Assembly: GCA_036652035.1 (NCBI GenBank)
Contig: JAVVWR010000072.1
Coordinates: 1 to 12,725 of the forward strand
Direction: 5' to 3'
DNA: 12,725 nucleotides
Source of the DNA: JAEZVV01 sp036652035
GTDB taxonomy: Bacteria > Pseudomonadota > Gammaproteobacteria > Burkholderiales > Burkholderiaceae_F
The position numbers and the translations under genes were made by a program. The notes under the pieces are model-generated. The model was not told the origin of the DNA, made no database searches, and was given only the letters and a program-made list of their open reading frames with translations. Below, in pieces: positions 1 to 6,031 of this stretch. How positions within the stretch are numbered: the stretch's first letter is position 1; each line of letters begins with the position of its first letter.

Positions 1-188
1 CTTCTGCCGGGCGACTGGGATGCTCGGCTGACCGCGGCGGTGGCGATCCCGATGGGAACCCCACCACTGATGGTCGCTGCGTTGGAGGAGATCGACGCCA
101 CGGTGATCGATCACGATCCTGATCAGGTCGATCTCTCGCGCCAGCTCGACTTCAAGGCCGACTACGGCGCCGCCACAACCAGCCAACC
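1..188 (+). other. Unrecognised open frame entering from the left edge, possible 3' part of a gene
   Basis: Reading frame 1 is open from the first base and stays open past this stretch to a stop at 649-651, inside the cold-shock gene in another frame. The first 60 or so codons look protein-like: GDWDARLTAAVAIP, then an acidic stretch with IDATVIDHDPDQVDLS and FKADYG. After about base 180 the translation becomes arginine- and proline-rich and looks like non-coding GC-rich DNA. I do not recognise the family. It could be the decayed end of a gene lying to the left, or chance open frame. Six GATC sites fall within 90-133, with two adjacent 10-bp palindromes at 104-113 and 118-127. No ribosome binding site supports an internal start. 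Confidence 0.2.
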
Positions 189-377
189 ATGCAGGCCATG
201 CTGCGTCACTTCGGCAATGAAGACCGCGCGCGATATCTACCGCAGCGGCCGCCGCGAACCCGAAGAAAACCTGCGCCGCGACCGCCAAACCCGGACGAAA
301 TCGCCCCCTCAAGAAGTGGCGCTGAAATTGGAGCGAACCCTCGGGGAAAACATAGGATTCGAGCGTTTTCGTTCGTG
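189..377. other. Upstream region of the cold-shock gene, no convincing gene
   Basis: No recognisable coding sequence is visible on either strand. The frame of the cold-shock gene is open from 189 onward without a stop, but the translation is an arginine/proline-rich string with no family resemblance and no Shine-Dalgarno, so I treat it as chance in GC-rich DNA. The -10 candidate for the cold-shock promoter follows at 378. Confidence 0.5.
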
Positions 378-383
378 TATAGT
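378..383 (+). promoter_or_regulatory. Candidate -10 box (TATAGT) of the cold-shock gene
   Basis: TATAGT matches the sigma-70 -10 consensus at five of six positions. At the usual 16-18 bp spacing (about 354-361) there is no good -35 hexamer. If used, transcription would start near 390 and give a leader of about 135 nt, in line with the long structured leaders of cspA-type mRNAs. The box is seen; its use is inferred. Confidence 0.35.
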
Positions 384-431
384 GCGCGGCGACAGCGTCA
401 AAGGTTCGCAATATCTTGGTCTCCCGGCACC

Positions 432-517
432 GACCGTGTGGCCGGTCTTCCCAGGCAAGCGTTTCCTGATCGTCTGCTCCCGGCGTGGCAACACGCCACA
501 TTTAATTCCTCAAGGAA
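432..517 (+). promoter_or_regulatory. Structured 5' leader of the cold-shock mRNA
   Basis: Three hairpins can be drawn. The first is GACCG/CGGTC at 432-436 and 443-447 with a 6-nt loop. The second is a perfect 6-bp stem GGCGTG/CACGCC at 482-487 and 492-497, closed by GCAA (488-491), which fits the GNRA tetraloop class. The third is a weak 4-bp stem TTCC/GGAA at 506-509 and 514-517 that would bury part of the Shine-Dalgarno AAGGA (512-516). Leaders of cspA-type genes are known to fold in a temperature-dependent way; that this one does is inferred. The second stem lacks a U-run, so it does not look like a terminator. Confidence 0.4.
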
Positions 518-524
518 CGTTTCA

Positions 525-734
525 ATGGCAACCGGTACCGTCAAGTGGTTCAACGACTCCAAGGGCTTTGGCTTCATCAAGCCTGACGATGGCAGCGCTG
601 ACCTCTTCGCCCACTTCTCCGAGATCCAATCCAAGGGCTTCAAGAGCCTGAAGGAAGGCGAGCGCGTTGAATTCAGCGTCAAGCAGGGCGACAAGGGCCC
701 GCAAGCCGCCATGATCCGCCCGCTCGGCGAGTAA
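525..734 (+). CDS. Cold-shock domain protein (CspA family)
   Basis: A complete single cold-shock domain of 69 residues, the usual length for bacterial CspA proteins, which bind single-stranded RNA and DNA and act as cytoplasmic RNA chaperones. The N-terminus MATGTVKWFNDSKGFGFI carries the RNP1 motif KGFGFI (13-18), and RNP2 is DLFAHF (26-31, usually DVFVHF). The C-terminal GPQAAMIRPL corresponds to the family's closing strand. The start is set by AAGGA at 512-516, 8 nt before the ATG, and by the match to family N-termini. The gene stands alone, with its own leader upstream and a strong hairpin terminator 36 bp after the stop. Which Csp paralogue it is, and whether it is cold-induced or constitutive, cannot be read from the sequence. 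Confidence 0.96.
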   Translation: MATGTVKWFNDSKGFGFIKPDDGSADLFAHFSEIQSKGFKSLKEGERVEFSVKQGDKGPQAAMIRPLGE

Positions 735-770
735 GTTTGACCAGCGGGGCGCCTGGCGCGTCCCTCTGCA

Positions 771-801
771 AAAAAGGGCTTCTCTTCGAGAAGCCCTTTT
801 T
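771..801. terminator. Strong, potentially bidirectional intrinsic terminator
   Basis: A perfect inverted repeat pairs AAAAAGGGCTTCT (771-783) with AGAAGCCCTTTTT (789-801) around CTTCG. Rightward transcripts end in a U-run after the GGGCTTCT stem, and the A-run on the left arm gives the same for leftward transcripts. It lies between the cold-shock gene (stop at 734) and the leftward MGMT-like gene (stop at 823), so one element can end both. Confidence 0.92.
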
Positions 802-822
802 GTTGGCCCGGCGACCTTCGCT

Positions 823-1305
823 TCAGTGAAGCGGGCCGGGATCGCACACCTTCCAGCGACCATGATCGCGGGTCAGGCAATGGCCCTCCGCACGCAAGCG
901 GGTCGCCGCAAACAGCGGGTTGAGTGCGGAGTGCGGATCCACCGTCAGGTTGTTGGCGAGCAAGCGCCATACCGGAACCGCGGGCTCGAGCTCATGCTCC
1001 AGCGCCGCCACCGCTTTCGACTCCAGATCGCGCAAGGCCGCATGCAAGGCCCGCACGCCCACCCGATCGCCACCGAAGCGCTGCGTCAAACATCCGATCA
1101 ATTGGTTCAGCGTGATCACACGCCCCGACGGCACATCGGCGATCACCCGCGCCACCAATTCCGATGAGGGCACCAGCCGCAAGCCACCGAGACGAAGATC
1201 CCGAGTCAGGCAGGCTGCGGCTTCGCCATGACGCGAGCATCCGGTGCCCTGGACACCCTGATACGGTGCGTTGGCAGAAGTTGGCCGGCTCGCTCGATTG
1301 CGCAT
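823..1305 (-). CDS. MGMT-family (alkyltransferase-like) DNA-binding protein without the catalytic cysteine motif
   Basis: A 160-residue protein. Residues 48-75 (SSELVARVIADVPSGRVITLNQL) match the start of the winged-helix DNA-binding domain of O6-alkylguanine-DNA alkyltransferases, where the family has VPxGRVxTYGxxA. PVWRLL (111-116) and LRAEGH (137-142), followed by GRWKV (149-153), match the end of small MGMT-family proteins that read roughly TPYWR...EAEGH. The PCHR active-site motif of true methyltransferases is absent, so repair by alkyl transfer is unlikely; DNA binding, as in alkyltransferase-like proteins, is the inference. About 45 N-terminal residues are basic and unmatched. AAGGAG at 1311-1316 lies 5 nt from the ATG at 1305 and only 2 nt from an ATG at 1308, so I prefer 1305. 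It follows the dehydratase on the same strand after 173 bp. Confidence 0.6.
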   Translation of the reverse strand: MRNRASRPTSANAPYQGVQGTGCSRHGEAAACLTRDLRLGGLRLVPSSELVARVIADVPSGRVITLNQLIGCLTQRFGGDRVGVRALHAALRDLESKAVAALEHELEPAVPVWRLLANNLTVDPHSALNPLFAATRLRAEGHCLTRDHGRWKVCDPGPLH

Positions 1306-1354
1306 CATGGCTCCTTGTCCAATGGGAAGCTCGAGATTTCATAGGGTAAGCCCA

Positions 1355-1386
1355 GGCTTGCCTCCGCCCATGACATGCGGCAAGCC
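1355..1386. repeat. Inverted repeat between the dehydratase and the MGMT-like gene
   Basis: GGCTTGCC (1355-1362) pairs perfectly with GGCAAGCC (1379-1386) across a 16-nt loop. No U-run follows on either strand, so it is not a classical terminator. It lies upstream of the MGMT-like start and downstream of the dehydratase stop, and could be an mRNA 3'-end structure or an operator. No other feature is visible in 1309-1478. Confidence 0.35.
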
Positions 1387-1478
1387 AATTCGGCCGATTC
1401 TTCTCAATCGCGCCAGGCCTTGATCTGGATCGAAGCCGCCCGCGGCAGAAACAACACAAGACGCGCGCGAGGCGGGCT

Positions 1479-2693
1479 TTAGCGAAACGGACTGGCCTGC
1501 GCCCACATTCCGGCCTGGCGCAAGACGCCCAGGACTTGCTCGATGTGATCCGGGCCGCGCGTCTGCAACACGAACTCAAGCTCGGCGTTTTGCGCCGGCA
1601 ACGTGGTGAAAGCGCGCTGGTGGCTGACATCTTCAATATTGGCGCCGGCTTCGGCGATCAAGGTCGCGGCCCGCCCCAGCTCGCCCGGGATGTCGCGGGT
1701 ATGGACGCGGATCCGCGCCAGGCGCCCGGCGCGCACCATGCCGCGCTCGATGATTTCGGCCAGCATCCTCGGGTTGATGTTGCCGCCGCACAGGATCAGC
1801 CCGACCCGCTGGCCGCGAAAGCGCTCGGGGTGGCGCAGCAGCGCCGCCAGCCCCGCCGCGCCAGCGCCCTCGACCACCGTCTTTTCGATCTCGAGCAGCA
1901 TCACGATCGCCTGCTCGATGTCGCCCTCGGACACCAGCACCATGTCATCGACCAACGCGCGCACGATCGGCACGGTCAGCGTGCCCGGCTGCTTGACCGC
2001 AATGCCTTCGGCGAGCGTGGCCTGCGCCGAGGGCAGATCGATTCGCTTGAACGCGGCATACACCGCCGGGAAGTGCTCGACCTGAACCCCGACGATCGCG
2101 ATCGTCGGCTTGATCGCCTTGGCCGCGGTGGCGATGCCCGCGATCATGCCGCCGCCGCCCACCGCCACCACCAGGGTGTCGAGCTCGGGCACGGCAGCGA
2201 GCATCTCCAGGCCGATCGTGCCTTGGCCGGCGATCACGCACTCGTCGTCGTAGGGGTGGACCATGATCAGGCCGCGCTCGACGGCGATGCGGCCAGCGGC
2301 GAGCCGCGCCTCGTCGAAGGTCTCGCCCGTGAGAATGACTTCTGCGCCGAAACCGCGCGTGCGCTCGACCTTCACCGTGGGAGTAAAGCGCGGCATCACG
2401 ATTGCCGCCGGAATCCCCAGCCGCTGCGCGTGATACGCCACGCCTTGCGCGTGGTTGCCGGCGGAGACCGCGATCACCCCGCGGGCGCGCTCCGCCGCCG
2501 TGAGCGCGAGCAGGCGATTGAGCGCTCCCCGCTCTTTGAAGCTGGCGGTGAACTGCAGGTTCTCGAACTTGAGCCAGACTTCGACGCCGGTGATCGCCGA
2601 CAGCGTGCGCGAATGCAAACAGGGCGTGTTTTCGATCTGGCCCGCCAGGTGCTGGGCGGCGACGCGAACATCGGCGGCGGTCACGGAAGCCAT
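1479..2693 (-). CDS. ilvA: Threonine ammonia-lyase (threonine dehydratase), short form with one ACT domain
   Basis: PLP-dependent enzyme converting L-threonine to 2-oxobutanoate and ammonia, the entry step from threonine to isoleucine; related enzymes also act on serine. The 404 residues show the fold-type II layout: FTASFKERGALN with the PLP lysine K53, SAGNHAQG (77-84), the glycine-rich phosphate loop GGGG (179-182) and LCGGNI (301-306). A single C-terminal ACT domain (about 326-400) suggests amino-acid control. The length fits the roughly 400-residue form rather than the 500-residue E. coli IlvA type with two ACT-like modules, so a catabolic TdcB-like role or a serine/threonine dehydratase is possible. 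The start at 2693 fits family N-termini and has AAGG 6 nt upstream. An in-frame ATG at 2738 would run into the promoter region. Divergent from the ABC ATPase. Confidence 0.93.
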   Translation of the reverse strand: MASVTAADVRVAAQHLAGQIENTPCLHSRTLSAITGVEVWLKFENLQFTASFKERGALNRLLALTAAERARGVIAVSAGNHAQGVAYHAQRLGIPAAIVMPRFTPTVKVERTRGFGAEVILTGETFDEARLAAGRIAVERGLIMVHPYDDECVIAGQGTIGLEMLAAVPELDTLVVAVGGGGMIAGIATAAKAIKPTIAIVGVQVEHFPAVYAAFKRIDLPSAQATLAEGIAVKQPGTLTVPIVRALVDDMVLVSEGDIEQAIVMLLEIEKTVVEGAGAAGLAALLRHPERFRGQRVGLILCGGNINPRMLAEIIERGMVRAGRLARIRVHTRDIPGELGRAATLIAEAGANIEDVSHQRAFTTLPAQNAELEFVLQTRGPDHIEQVLGVLRQAGMWAQASPFR

Positions 2694-2727
2694 GGAATGC
2701 CTTGGAGCAAGGGTCGCAGGAACGCGG

Positions 2728-2733
2728 ATTCTA
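2728..2733 (-). promoter_or_regulatory. Candidate -10 box (TAGAAT) for the threonine dehydratase
   Basis: On the minus strand TAGAAT runs from 2733 to 2728. Transcription would begin near 2721 and give a leader of about 28 nt containing the AAGG Shine-Dalgarno. No good -35 hexamer is seen at standard spacing. It sits 13 bp from the oppositely facing -10 of the ABC operon. Confidence 0.35.
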
Positions 2734-2746
2734 GCCATCGTCTCCG

Positions 2747-2752
2747 TACAAT
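2747..2752 (+). promoter_or_regulatory. Candidate -10 box (TACAAT) for the ABC operon, implying a leaderless mRNA
   Basis: TACAAT ends at 2752, 6 bp before the ATG at 2759. A sigma-70 start is usually 6-8 nt downstream of the -10, so the first transcribed base would be at or next to the A of the start codon. The ATPase gene also lacks any Shine-Dalgarno, as expected for a leaderless message. No clear -35 is visible. Confidence 0.4.
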
Positions 2753-2758
2753 CGGCCC

Positions 2759-3433
2759 ATGGAAACCACGCCTGCCCTGGCTGTCGCCGGTCTGTCAAAA
2801 CAGTTCGGCGCACGCCGCGTGCTTGATGGTCTCGCCTTCCGTGTCATGCCGGGCGAAGTCGTTGCCATCGTCGGCGAATCGGGCTCGGGCAAATCGACCC
2901 TGCTCAACCTGATCGCCGGGCTCGACCTCGCCGACGCCGGCCGCGTAGCCATTGCCGGCCGCGAACTCGGCGGCCTCGACGACGATGCCCGCACCCGCTG
3001 GCGGCGCGACCACATCGGCTTCGTGTTCCAGTCCTTCCATCTCCTGCCGCACCTGAGGGTCGCGCAAAACGTCGAGCTGCCGCTGGTGCTCACGGGCGTG
3101 GCAGCGCCGGCACGGCGTGCGCGAGCCCAGGCATTGCTCGACGCGGTGGGACTCGCCGACCGGGGCGAGTCGATGCCGGCCGAACTCTCCGGCGGCGAGC
3201 TGCAACGGGTTGCGGTGGCGCGCGCCCTGGTCCATTCACCGGCGCTGGTTCTGGCCGACGAGCCCACCGGCAACCTCGACCCCGACACCGCCGCCGAAGT
3301 GCTCGCCCTGATGCTGCGAGAGATCCGCTCGCACCGTGCGGGCGCCGTGCTCGTCACTCATTCGGAAGCGGCCGCGGCCGCGGCCGACCGCGTTCTGGTG
3401 CTCGCCCACGGGCGCCTTGCGCAGCGCCGCTGA
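2759..3433 (+). CDS. ABC transporter ATP-binding protein, LolD/YbbA/AttE-like
   Basis: A 224-residue stand-alone nucleotide-binding subunit of the MacB/LolD/FtsE class, energising an FtsX-type permease at the inner membrane. Motifs are intact and in order: Walker A GESGSGKST (39-47), Q-loop Q91, signature LSGGE (143-147), Walker B VLADEP (164-169) with catalytic E168, and H-loop H201. The stretch GFVFQSFHLLPHL (87-99) and DEPTGNLD (167-174) are typical of LolD-type ATPases. The permease gene follows after a 27-bp gap, so the two form an operon. With the AttH-like gene at 7230, the set resembles AttEFGH, in which this would be AttE. These transporters usually do mechanical work or extract lipids and lipoproteins rather than import solutes; the substrate here is unknown. 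Confidence 0.93.
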   Translation: METTPALAVAGLSKQFGARRVLDGLAFRVMPGEVVAIVGESGSGKSTLLNLIAGLDLADAGRVAIAGRELGGLDDDARTRWRRDHIGFVFQSFHLLPHLRVAQNVELPLVLTGVAAPARRARAQALLDAVGLADRGESMPAELSGGELQRVAVARALVHSPALVLADEPTGNLDPDTAAEVLALMLREIRSHRAGAVLVTHSEAAAAAADRVLVLAHGRLAQRR

Positions 3434-3436
3434 CAG

Positions 3437-3462
3437 GCGTGGCTGACATGCGTGGCTGACAT
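3437..3462 (+). repeat. 13-bp tandem duplication over the permease start
   Basis: GCGTGGCTGACAT occurs twice without a gap (3437-3449 and 3450-3462). Each copy ends at an ATG. The ATG after copy 1 (3448) opens only a three-codon frame (M-R-G-stop); the ATG after copy 2 (3461) starts the permease. Removing one copy would place the permease ATG 14 bp after the ATPase stop. The duplication therefore duplicated the initiation site. Confidence 0.85.
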
Positions 3463-6013
3463 GCGCCGCTGGCTGTTCATCCATGTGATCGCGGGTCAGG
3501 CGCGCCAGCATCCGCTGCGGCTCGCCGTACAGGTGCTCGCGATCGCGCTGGGCGTGGCGCTGGGCTGGGCGGTCCACTTGATCAATTCGTCGGCGTTGGC
3601 CGAGTTCGCCACCGCGGTGCGTCATGTCACCGGCCAGGCCGATGCCGCCATCGCCGGTCCGCGCGAAGGCTTCGACGAAGCGGTCTACGCCCGCGCCCTG
3701 GCCCACCCCGACATAGAGATCGCCAGCCCCGTGCTCGAGATCGACGCGGTGGTCATCGGCGGCCCGCGCGATCTTGCGCGCGAGCGCGCCAGCCTGCTGC
3801 CCGTGATCGGTCTCGACACCCTGCGCGCAGGCAGGCTTGGCGCCAGCTTGCTGCCCCTGCCCGCCGGCAACGCCGGGCGCAACGCCCTTTTCGACGACGG
3901 CCTTTACCTTTCGCCCGCCGCGCTCGCCAAGTTCGGCGTCAAGGTCGGCGCTTCGATCACGGTTCAGGCCGGCGGTCAGGCGCAGGCGATCGCCGTGGTC
4001 GGCACGGTGCCGGGCGCGCGCGCCGGCGAAGTCGTGGCCTTGATGGACATCGCCTTTGCCCAGTCGCGTTTTGCGCGACTCGGGCAGCTCACCCGGATCG
4101 ATTTGAAGCTGGCTGCTGGCGCCGCCAATGACCGGATCGCGGCCAGCCTCGACTTGCCTGCAGGCGTCGCGTTTGAAGCCAGCGACGCCCGCTCCACCCG
4201 GGTCTCGAACCTGTCGCGCGCGTACCGCGTCAACCTCAACGTACTGGCGATGGTGGCGCTCTTTACCGGCGCCTTTCTGGTGTTCTCTCTGCAAGCCCAG
4301 GCCAGCGTGACACGCCGGCCCCAGCTCGCCTTTTTGCGGGTCATGGGAGTGACGCACCATGAACTGCTGCGCCTCTTGCTGCTCGAAGCGATCGCGGTGG
4401 GAACGGCCGGCAGCCTGCTGGGCCTGGCGGGTGGCCTGGCGGTGGCCCAGGCCGCGCTCTCGGCCTTCGGCGGCGATCTGGGTGGCGGTTTTTTCGCCGG
4501 GGCTCGGCCGGCCTTGGTCGTCGAACCCCGGGCGGCGCTGCTCTTTTTCGCGCTGGGCCTGGCCGCCGCGATGGCCGGCAGCCTGCTGCCCGCGCGCGCA
4601 GCGGCGGCCACACCGCCGGCGGCCGCGCTCAAGGCCGGCGCAGCGAGCAGCGCCTTGCCCACGCTGGCCCAGCCGCGCATCGGGCTGCTCCTGATCGGCC
4701 TGGCCGCCCTGCTCGCCGGCTTGCCGGCCGTGGGTGGGATTGCGCTCGCCGGCTACCTCGCCATCGTCGCCCTGCTGGTGGGCGCGATCGCGCTCCAACC
4801 CGCCCTGGCGCGCGCCGTGTTCGTGCCGCTGGCCGCTCGCGCCGAGCGCGGCCGGGTCGCGACGCGAGCGCCGATCCTGTGGCTGGCGCTGACCCGTCTG
4901 GCGCAGGCGCCCGGCTTTGCCGCGATCGGCATGGCCGGGATCGTGGCGAGCTTTGCCCTGATGGTCGCCATGGCGACCATGATCTCGAGTTTTCGCAGCT
5001 CGGTCGACGACTGGCTGGTGAGCGTCTTGCCGGCCGAGCTCTATGCCCGCGCCGCACCGGCCGGATCCAGCGGATTTTTCAGCGCCCAGGACCTCGCCGC
5101 CTTGCGCTCGCACCCGGGCGTGGCGCGGGTCGACTTCACCCGCTTTGCCAAACTCTCGCTCGCTCCCGAGCGCGCGCCGGTCACTCTGATCGTGCGCAAC
5201 ATCGACGCCGCCAATCCCGCCCAGAGCTTTCCGCTGGCAGGCGAGTCACCCCCCTGGAATCCGCAACATCCGCCGCCGGTCTGGGTGTCGGAAGCCGTGG
5301 TCGCGCTCTACGGCGCAGCGCCCGGCGCGACGATCGTCTTGCCCATCGCCGGGCAAGAACACCGCTTCACGGTCCAGGGCGTCTGGCGCGACTACGCCCG
5401 CCAATTCGGCGCGATCGCGATGCGCGACATCGATTACCAGCGCTTGAGCGGCGACTCGGCGGCCACCGATGCGGCGATCTGGCTCGCGCCCGGCTGGAGC
5501 GCGCAGCGCCTGGCGCAAGACCTGCTGCCGCGGCTCGACGCCCGCAGCACCGAGTTCATCGCCCCCGGCGCGATCCGCGCGGCCAGCCTCAAGATCTTCG
5601 ACCGCAGCTTCGCCGTGACCTACCTGCTCGAGGCGGCGGCGATCCTGATCGGACTCACCGGAATCGCGGCGACATTCTCGGCCCAGGCGATCGCGCGCTC
5701 GCGCGAGTTCGGCATGCTGCGCCACCTTGGCCTGACCCGCGGCGAGGTGCTGCGCCTGCTCGGCTGGGAAGGGCTGCTCGTCACTTTGCTGGCGCTGGCC
5801 GTGGGGCTGGTCACGGGACTGGCGGTGGCCCTGATCCTGATCGCCGTGGTCAATCCGCAATCGTTCCACTGGACCATGGAATTCCACGCGCCCGTGGCCT
5901 TGCTCGCCACGCTGATCACCGCCCTGGTGGCTGCGGCCACACTCACCGCGGTCTTCGCCGGCCGGCGCGCCACTGCGCGCGAGGCCGTGCTCGCGGTGCG
6001 GCAAGACTGGTAA
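3461..6013 (+). CDS. FtsX-family ABC transporter permease, YbbP / AttF-AttG-like, ten predicted helices
   Basis: An 850-residue inner-membrane permease of the FtsX/MacB/LolCE group with two FtsX modules. Hydrophobic segments lie at about 19-39, 257-277, 305-331, 356-376, 406-423, 425-450, 485-508, 718-738, 772-798 and 812-835. Large periplasmic regions follow helix 1 (about 40-255) and helix 7 (about 510-715). The signature after each module's first helix is present twice: QLAFLRVMGVTHHEL (288-302) and REFGMLRHLGLTRGEV (748-763). Ten helices with two large periplasmic domains is the YbbP layout; in the Att system the same content appears as two proteins, AttF and AttG. The ATG at 3461 is preferred. 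An in-frame GTG at 3452 would add three residues; neither has a good Shine-Dalgarno, so coupling to the ATPase gene is likely. Confidence 0.92.
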   Translation: MRRWLFIHVIAGQARQHPLRLAVQVLAIALGVALGWAVHLINSSALAEFATAVRHVTGQADAAIAGPREGFDEAVYARALAHPDIEIASPVLEIDAVVIGGPRDLARERASLLPVIGLDTLRAGRLGASLLPLPAGNAGRNALFDDGLYLSPAALAKFGVKVGASITVQAGGQAQAIAVVGTVPGARAGEVVALMDIAFAQSRFARLGQLTRIDLKLAAGAANDRIAASLDLPAGVAFEASDARSTRVSNLSRAYRVNLNVLAMVALFTGAFLVFSLQAQASVTRRPQLAFLRVMGVTHHELLRLLLLEAIAVGTAGSLLGLAGGLAVAQAALSAFGGDLGGGFFAGARPALVVEPRAALLFFALGLAAAMAGSLLPARAAAATPPAAALKAGAASSALPTLAQPRIGLLLIGLAALLAGLPAVGGIALAGYLAIVALLVGAIALQPALARAVFVPLAARAERGRVATRAPILWLALTRLAQAPGFAAIGMAGIVASFALMVAMATMISSFRSSVDDWLVSVLPAELYARAAPAGSSGFFSAQDLAALRSHPGVARVDFTRFAKLSLAPERAPVTLIVRNIDAANPAQSFPLAGESPPWNPQHPPPVWVSEAVVALYGAAPGATIVLPIAGQEHRFTVQGVWRDYARQFGAIAMRDIDYQRLSGDSAATDAAIWLAPGWSAQRLAQDLLPRLDARSTEFIAPGAIRAASLKIFDRSFAVTYLLEAAAILIGLTGIAATFSAQAIARSREFGMLRHLGLTRGEVLRLLGWEGLLVTLLALAVGLVTGLAVALILIAVVNPQSFHWTMEFHAPVALLATLITALVAAATLTAVFAGRRATAREAVLAVRQDW

Positions 6014-6031
6014 GCGCGGCGCTTAACCGGT
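6006..6031. terminator. Palindrome holding both stop codons at a convergent junction
   Basis: TAAGCGCGGCGCTTA (6011-6025) is a perfect palindrome around G6018. It includes the permease stop TAA (6011-6013) and, on the other strand, the diguanylate cyclase stop (6023-6025). With one bulged A (6026) the stem extends outward by ACTGG/CCGGT (6006-6010 and 6027-6031) with one G-U pair in the rightward RNA. No U-run follows, so termination strength is uncertain. Confidence 0.45.

Noticed and set aside
482..497. GNRA hairpin as a terminator upstream of the cold-shock gene
   Set aside because: The stem is followed by ACATTTAATT, not a U-run, and it sits immediately before the ribosome binding site, so a leader structure is more likely.
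189..524. An in-frame 112-residue N-terminal extension of the cold-shock protein
   Set aside because: The frame is open only because the DNA is GC-rich. The extension has no family resemblance, no ribosome binding site, and overlaps the leader hairpins; the ATG at 525 has a good Shine-Dalgarno and the exact family N-terminus.
1536..2912. Long plus-strand open frame of 458 codons opposite the threonine dehydratase
   Set aside because: It is rich in His, Arg, Asp and Ala with no recognisable motif and runs into the ATPase gene; the minus-strand enzyme is unambiguous.
3236..5113. Long minus-strand open frame of 625 codons opposite the ATPase and permease
   Set aside because: Its translation is a low-complexity run rich in Arg, Gly, Gln and His, typical of the antisense of GC-rich membrane-protein genes. 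The plus-strand genes have full motifs.
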